A DNA stretch of 64,000 nucleotides from Streptomyces sp. NBC_01283 (lineage in GTDB: Bacteria; Actinomycetota; Actinomycetes; Streptomycetales; Streptomycetaceae), in assembly GCF_041435335.1 (NCBI RefSeq), contig NZ_CP108430.1, forward strand, positions 1,178,001-1,242,000, in the 5' to 3' direction. Positions 59,600 to 64,000 of the stretch are shown one piece after another (position 1 is the stretch's first letter; every line of letters starts with the position of its first letter). The translations under genes and the position numbers were made by a program. Under the pieces are notes generated by a model. That model was not told the DNA's origin, made no database searches, and was given only the letters and a program-made list of their open reading frames with translations.

Positions 59600-60094
59600 A
59601 TGAACGAACACAGCCTGTACACCAAGCTGATCGGGCTGCTCGACGAGCGGGGCGCGGCTTACCGCGTCATCGAGCACGAGGAACAGGGCGCCACGGAGGC
59701 GGTGAGCGCGCTGCGGGGCAACACCCTCCAGCAGGCCGCCAAGTGCATCGTGGTGATGGTGAAGACCGGCAAGAAGACGAAGCGTTACGTGCTCGCGGTG
59801 GTGCCCGGTGACCGGCGTGTCGACCTGAACGCCGTCAAGCAGCTCCTCGGCGGGACGTACGCGGGCTTCGCCACGCAGGAGGTCGCCGAACGGCTCGCGG
59901 GCAGCGTGAGCGGCACGATCCTGCCGTTCTCCTTCGACCCCGAGCTCGAACTGGTCGTGGACCCGGCGCTGCTCGCCCACGAGGAGCTCTTCTTCAACGC
60001 GGCGCGCCTGGACCGTTCGCTGGCGCTGCGGACCGCGGACTACGAGGCGATCGCGGAGCCGCGTACGGCCGTGATCGCGCAGGAGGCGGCATAG
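59600..60094 (+). CDS. YbaK/EbsC-family aminoacyl-tRNA deacylase-like protein
   Basis: A 164-residue protein of the YbaK/ProRS-INS editing-domain family. RVIEHEEQGATEAVSALRG and LQQAAKCIVVMVKTGKKTKRYVLAVVPGDRRVDL contain the conserved Lys of the deacylase pocket, and VSGTILPFSF is the usual late strand. Members remove wrongly attached amino acids (Cys, Ala) from tRNA-Pro and related tRNAs. ATG 59600 has GGGGAG about 10 bases upstream. It ends at a strong hairpin shared with the convergent Tap-like gene. Confidence 0.88.
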   Translation: MNEHSLYTKLIGLLDERGAAYRVIEHEEQGATEAVSALRGNTLQQAAKCIVVMVKTGKKTKRYVLAVVPGDRRVDLNAVKQLLGGTYAGFATQEVAERLAGSVSGTILPFSFDPELELVVDPALLAHEELFFNAARLDRSLALRTADYEAIAEPRTAVIAQEAA

Positions 60095-60097
60095 CGA

Positions 60098-60127
60098 AGG
60101 GGCGACCGGGTGGTCCCGGTCGCCCCT
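60098..60127. terminator. Bidirectional hairpin terminator
   Basis: AGGGGCGACCGGG (60098-60110) and CCCGGTCGCCCCT (60115-60127) form a perfect 13-bp stem with a TGGT loop between the convergent YbaK-like and Tap-like genes. Confidence 0.8.
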
Positions 60128-60151
60128 CGCCCGATGCCTAGCGGCAGGACA

Positions 60152-61756
60152 TCACGGCTTGGGCGTGGCGTGCGGGGTGCACGTCACGTCCTTGCTGTCC
60201 ACCTTGCCGGTCAGCAGGTAGGTGTCGACACGCTCGTTGAGGCACGGGTTGACCAGGTTCGTGATGCCGTGCGAACCGGCGTCCTTCTCCGTGATCAGGC
60301 GCGAGCCCTTGAAGCGCTTGTGCAGCTCGACGGCACCCTCGTACGGCGTGGCCGCGTCGCGGGTCGACTGCGCGATCAGCACGGGAGGCAGGCCCTTGCC
60401 GGTCTTGACCTCGACGGGCTCGTGCTGCTTGCCCGACCAGGTCGCGCAGGGCAGGTTCATCCAGGCGTTGGCCCACGTCATGAACGGGTTGTCGCGGTGG
60501 ATGCGGGTGTTGTCGCGGTCCCACTTCTTCCAGCTGGTCGGCCACTTGGCGTCCGCGCACTCGACGGCCGTGTAGACGGCGTTGCTGTTCTCCGAGGTGA
60601 TGTTGCCCGCGGTGTCCGACAGGTCGGGGCTGGCTGCCTCGATCAGCGGCTTGGCGTCACCGGCGACGTACTTGCTGAAGTTCGTCGCGATCCCGACCCA
60701 GGCGGAGTCGTAGTACGGCGCGCTCTGGAAGTAGGCGATGAGCTCGGCGGGGCCGACGACTCCGCCCAGCGGCTCCTTCTTCGCGGCGGCGCGCAGGTCG
60801 TCCCAGTTCTTGGCGACCTTCGCCGCGGTGTCACCGAGGTGGAAGGTGGCGTCGTACTTGGCGACCCACGTCATCCAGTCCTTGAGACGGATCTCGAAGG
60901 CGACGTCCTGGTCGAGGTTGGCCTCGTACCAGATCTTCTTCTTCGACGGGTTGACCACCGAGTCGACGACCATGCGGCGCACATGCGACGGGAACAGCGT
61001 CCCGTAGACCGCGCCGAGGTAGGTGCCGTAGGAGACGCCGAGGAAGTTCAGCTTCTTCTCGCCGAGCGCGGCCCGGATGACGTCCAGGTCGCGTGCGGTG
61101 TTCGGCGTCGTCATGTGATCCAGCATGTCGCCGCTGCGCTCGGCGCAGCCGTCCGCGTACTCGGCCGCGAGCTTGCGCTGGGCGCGCTTGTCCGCCGCGG
61201 AGTCCGGCACCGGGTCGGCCTTGGGGGCCTTGACGAACTCCTGCGGGTCCACGCAGGAGATGGGCGCCGAGTGGCCGACGCCGCGCGGCTCGAAGCCCAC
61301 GAAGTCGTACGCCTTGGCCGTCTTCTCCCAGAGCTTGGCCTTGGTGACCACGCGGGCGGGGAAGCGGAGGCCGGAGGCGCCGGGGCCGCCCGGGTTGTAG
61401 AGGAGAGCACCCTGGCGCTCCTCCTTCGTCCCGGTGCTGCCGATGCGGTCGACCGCCAGCTTGATCTTCTTGCCGTTGGGCTTGGCGTAGTCGAGCGGGA
61501 CGGTGACCCATCCGCACTTGATCGCCTTGTCCAGTCCCCAGTCGTCGGGGCACGCCTGCCAGTCGATGCCGGCCTTGGCGGCACGCTGCGCCGCGAGCGC
61601 GACACCGCGCGCCTCGGAGCTGGTGCGCTGGCGGGCGTCAGCGCTGCCGCTGCTCCGGCGGGCGTCCGCATTGGCGACGGGCGCCATGATCGCGCCCGCT
61701 ATGAGCGAGCCCGTGATCAGCGTGCCGGCGGCGCCGAATGCTGTGGTGCGTCTCAA
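60152..61756 (-). CDS. Secreted tripeptidyl aminopeptidase (Tap-like) serine hydrolase
   Basis: A 534-residue exported alpha/beta hydrolase of peptidase family S33. Signal peptide 1-30 ends ANA; LLYNPGGPGASG is the oxyanion segment, Ser242 in FLGVSYGTYLG the nucleophile, Asp in QSTRDAATPYE and His in DAGSHGITN complete the triad, and the Tap C-terminal domain follows. Streptomyces Tap removes N-terminal tripeptides from extracellular proteins. The start is a TTG at 61756, supported by GGGGGAGGAA at 6-bp spacing. It sits downstream of the urease accessory genes but likely has its own promoter in the 151-bp gap. Confidence 0.92.
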   Translation of the reverse strand: MRRTTAFGAAGTLITGSLIAGAIMAPVANADARRSSGSADARQRTSSEARGVALAAQRAAKAGIDWQACPDDWGLDKAIKCGWVTVPLDYAKPNGKKIKLAVDRIGSTGTKEERQGALLYNPGGPGASGLRFPARVVTKAKLWEKTAKAYDFVGFEPRGVGHSAPISCVDPQEFVKAPKADPVPDSAADKRAQRKLAAEYADGCAERSGDMLDHMTTPNTARDLDVIRAALGEKKLNFLGVSYGTYLGAVYGTLFPSHVRRMVVDSVVNPSKKKIWYEANLDQDVAFEIRLKDWMTWVAKYDATFHLGDTAAKVAKNWDDLRAAAKKEPLGGVVGPAELIAYFQSAPYYDSAWVGIATNFSKYVAGDAKPLIEAASPDLSDTAGNITSENSNAVYTAVECADAKWPTSWKKWDRDNTRIHRDNPFMTWANAWMNLPCATWSGKQHEPVEVKTGKGLPPVLIAQSTRDAATPYEGAVELHKRFKGSRLITEKDAGSHGITNLVNPCLNERVDTYLLTGKVDSKDVTCTPHATPKP

Positions 61757-61907
61757 CTGGTTCCTCCCCCTGTCGATTTCCCTGTCGAATTTCGAACAGT
61801 AGGAGGATCCTGTCGGTCAACGGGTTCAGTGCGACAGACCGGGCAGGTGTTTCTTTACCAATCCGATAGACGGTGCTGGGAACCCCGCTGAGCGGTTATG
61901 CCCCTGT

Positions 61908-62677
61908 TCACGTGAGTGTGCGCACGGCCTCGTCGAGGACGCGGCGGACCCGTAGAGCGTCGGGGGCGACGGCGGTGACGAGCACGGCGGGTCCGGCGAG
62001 CGGAGTCAGCGACGCCGTCTCGCCGAGGAGTGCCGACCCGGGCAGGCCGTGCTCGAACTCCGGCCTTACGAGGACGAGTTGCCCGATCGCGCGATGCCCT
62101 GCCAGGACGGCGGGGCCGTCCCATCCGCCGGGTGCGCCGGGCCCGCAGGAGAGCTCCTGGTCGAGGAGGAGGCGGCCGGCCCGGCGCACGGTGAGGCGGC
62201 TGCTGAGGCGTCCCGGGTCCTCGCCGGTCCTGCCGAGCACCTGCTCCTCCCGCAGCACCAGGCTCGCGCTCCCGGCGAGGTCGGCCCGCGTGGTCACCCG
62301 CAGGTCGCTGTCGCGTACGGAGATCAACTGCTCCGGCAGCCACAACAGTTCCGCGTCCTCGCCGACCGTGAGCCGCACGTCGTAGCGCGCGGCCTCCTTC
62401 GACTGTCCCGGCAAGGCGAGTGTGGCGGCGGCCGAGCCGATGTGCAGCCGGGCCCCGTCGTGGGCGGCGGCCTCGACCGTGAGGTGATCGCCCCCGAGGG
62501 GGCCGCTCATGGCCCCGACGAGGGTGACCGTGGCGCCCCTCCCGGCCGACCGGGTGCGGCGCGGGGCCAGCTGCCCCTCTCCGTCGAGCACGGGCAGGGC
62601 GGTGCCGCCCCGCCCGTCGCCCCGCGCGGAGATACGGGCGATGCCGCGCACCCCGGACGGCACGGCGGTGTCCACGC

Positions 62678-62681
<4 letters not shown>
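61908..62681 (-). CDS. ureD: Urease accessory protein UreD
   Basis: A 257-residue UreD/UreH-family protein. It has the all-beta pattern of UreD with [54 protein letters not shown] and [27 protein letters not shown] (family core EPxxxF replaced by LPEQL). UreD binds apo-urease and with UreF and UreG inserts nickel and CO2. ATG 62681 overlaps the ureG stop (ATGA). It is the last gene of the urease accessory operon, whose structural genes must lie beyond the window. Confidence 0.9.
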
Positions 62682-63361
<680 letters not shown>

Positions 63362-63485
63362 GGTGGTTACTCCAGAAGATTCAGTGGTTCAGTTGGGCAC
63401 GCGCCGCCCGGCGGGGCCGGCCGGTCCGCGGGCCGGGGGGAGCACCTGGCCTCGGAGGAGGCAGGTGGGGGGAGCGGGAGCTCTC

Positions 63486-64000
63486 CTACGACGCGAACAA
63501 CCGCACAGGCCATGCGGCATGTGCCTCCGCCCCGATCTCCATGAGCGGCGCGGAAGCCGCGGGCAGCGCGTCGATCCCGTCGGTGACCGCGCGGCGCGCC
63601 GCCTCCGTCGCCTCGGCCGCGACCAGGTCGAGCTCGGGGGCCAGCCGGGCCAGCACACCCGTCGCGTCGAAGGGGTCCAGGCTCAGCAGCCGCACGGTCG
63701 CCGTCGCGGGCCCGCTCACACATTCGTACGCGGAGCAGTACGCGGCGTCCTCCGGCCCGAGCCCCGCCGCGCGGGCGGCGAGTCCGAGCACCACCGGCTG
63801 ATGCGCGCCCTTGGGCAGCGCCGCCGCGAGCCGGTCGAGGGCGGGATCGGGCCAGGTGGCCCTGGCGGCCCGCATCATCTGCCGCCCGAGCCGCCGTCCG
63901 GCCACCCGCAGCGCGGCCGATGGCGTGCGTGCGTCGGCGGCCTCGTCCAGTTCCAGCGGATCGAGGCCGAGCGCGGCGGCGGCCGCCAGCGAGGCGGACA
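63486..64000 (-). CDS. ureF: Urease accessory protein UreF, 5' end outside the window
   Basis: The 3' 171 codons of a leftward gene that continues past position 64000. The visible part is all-helical with GLDPLELDEAADARTPSAALRVAGRRLGRQMMR, HQPVVLGLAARAAGL, AYCSAYECVSGPATATVRLLSLDPFDATGVLARLAPEL and the C-terminal ALPAASAPLMEIGAEAHAAWPVRLFAS, matching UreF. UreF bridges UreD and UreG on apo-urease and acts as a checkpoint for GTP hydrolysis. A 124-bp gap separates it from ureG. Confidence 0.9.
   Translation of the reverse strand, partial: SASLAAAAALGLDPLELDEAADARTPSAALRVAGRRLGRQMMRAARATWPDPALDRLAAALPKGAHQPVVLGLAARAAGLGPEDAAYCSAYECVSGPATATVRLLSLDPFDATGVLARLAPELDLVAAEATEAARRAVTDGIDALPAASAPLMEIGAEAHAAWPVRLFAS

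Overview
The window is high-GC chromosomal DNA from a Streptomyces-type actinomycete. Supporting signs are the extreme GC bias at third codon positions, many GTG starts and 4-bp ATGA/GTGA gene overlaps, Streptomyces subtilisin inhibitor (SSI) family proteins, MurT/GatD, MmyB-like and ECF42 regulators, and a single rare TTA codon among all the genes I call. I saw no rRNA, tRNA, CRISPR array, transposase or prophage gene. Nearly all genes are intact; two degraded remnants are described.

1-14.3 kb: an iron-acquisition locus. After the tail of a Clp_N-domain gene and a convergent 2-oxoglutarate oxygenase, a FhuF-like ferric-siderophore reductase is divergent from a FecCD-FecCD-FecE-lipoprotein importer, with a DmdR/IdeR-type iron box in front of each side. 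Downstream lies a tightly coupled biosynthetic block: ATP-grasp ligase, NIS synthetase (IucA/IucC), MFS exporter, second NIS synthetase and a PLP decarboxylase of the LysA/SbnH type. This is a complete make-export-import-reduce system for a siderophore whose structure I cannot assign. The first synthetase has an odd 120-residue low-complexity insert and the window's only TTA (bldA-dependent) codon.

14.3-24.1 kb: single genes (2-hydroxyacid dehydrogenase, DUF2269 membrane protein, GlxA-type AraC regulator, two methyltransferase-like proteins, SPFH protein, alpha/beta hydrolase), then a Tat-exported family 8 polysaccharide lyase and an SSI-family protease inhibitor.

24.1-37.4 kb: two separate ECF42 sigma-factor modules, each a DGPF/YCII protein overlapping an ECF42 gene and each preceded by a TGTCGA-N17-CGT/CGA promoter-like signal. 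The second also carries a SUMF1-fold protein. Between them are an acetyltransferase, epoxide hydrolase, TauD-type dioxygenase, an amidohydrolase pseudogene, dihydrolipoyl dehydrogenase, an MMPL transporter and a PEP-mutase-family enzyme.

37.4-52.8 kb: asparagine synthase and a series of regulator/transporter pairs (TetR-EamA, TetR-MFS, MarR-MFS, TetR-acyl-CoA dehydrogenase), several with clear palindromic operators. An MmyB-type regulator sits beside an isolated type III polyketide synthase.

52.8-64 kb: mostly housekeeping genes: peptide deformylase, the MurT-GatD lipid II amidation pair, 6-phosphofructokinase, CtaG, PlsC and a YbaK deacylase. A second SSI-family inhibitor and a Tap-like secreted peptidase are also here. 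The window ends in the urease accessory genes ureF-ureG-ureD, read leftwards.
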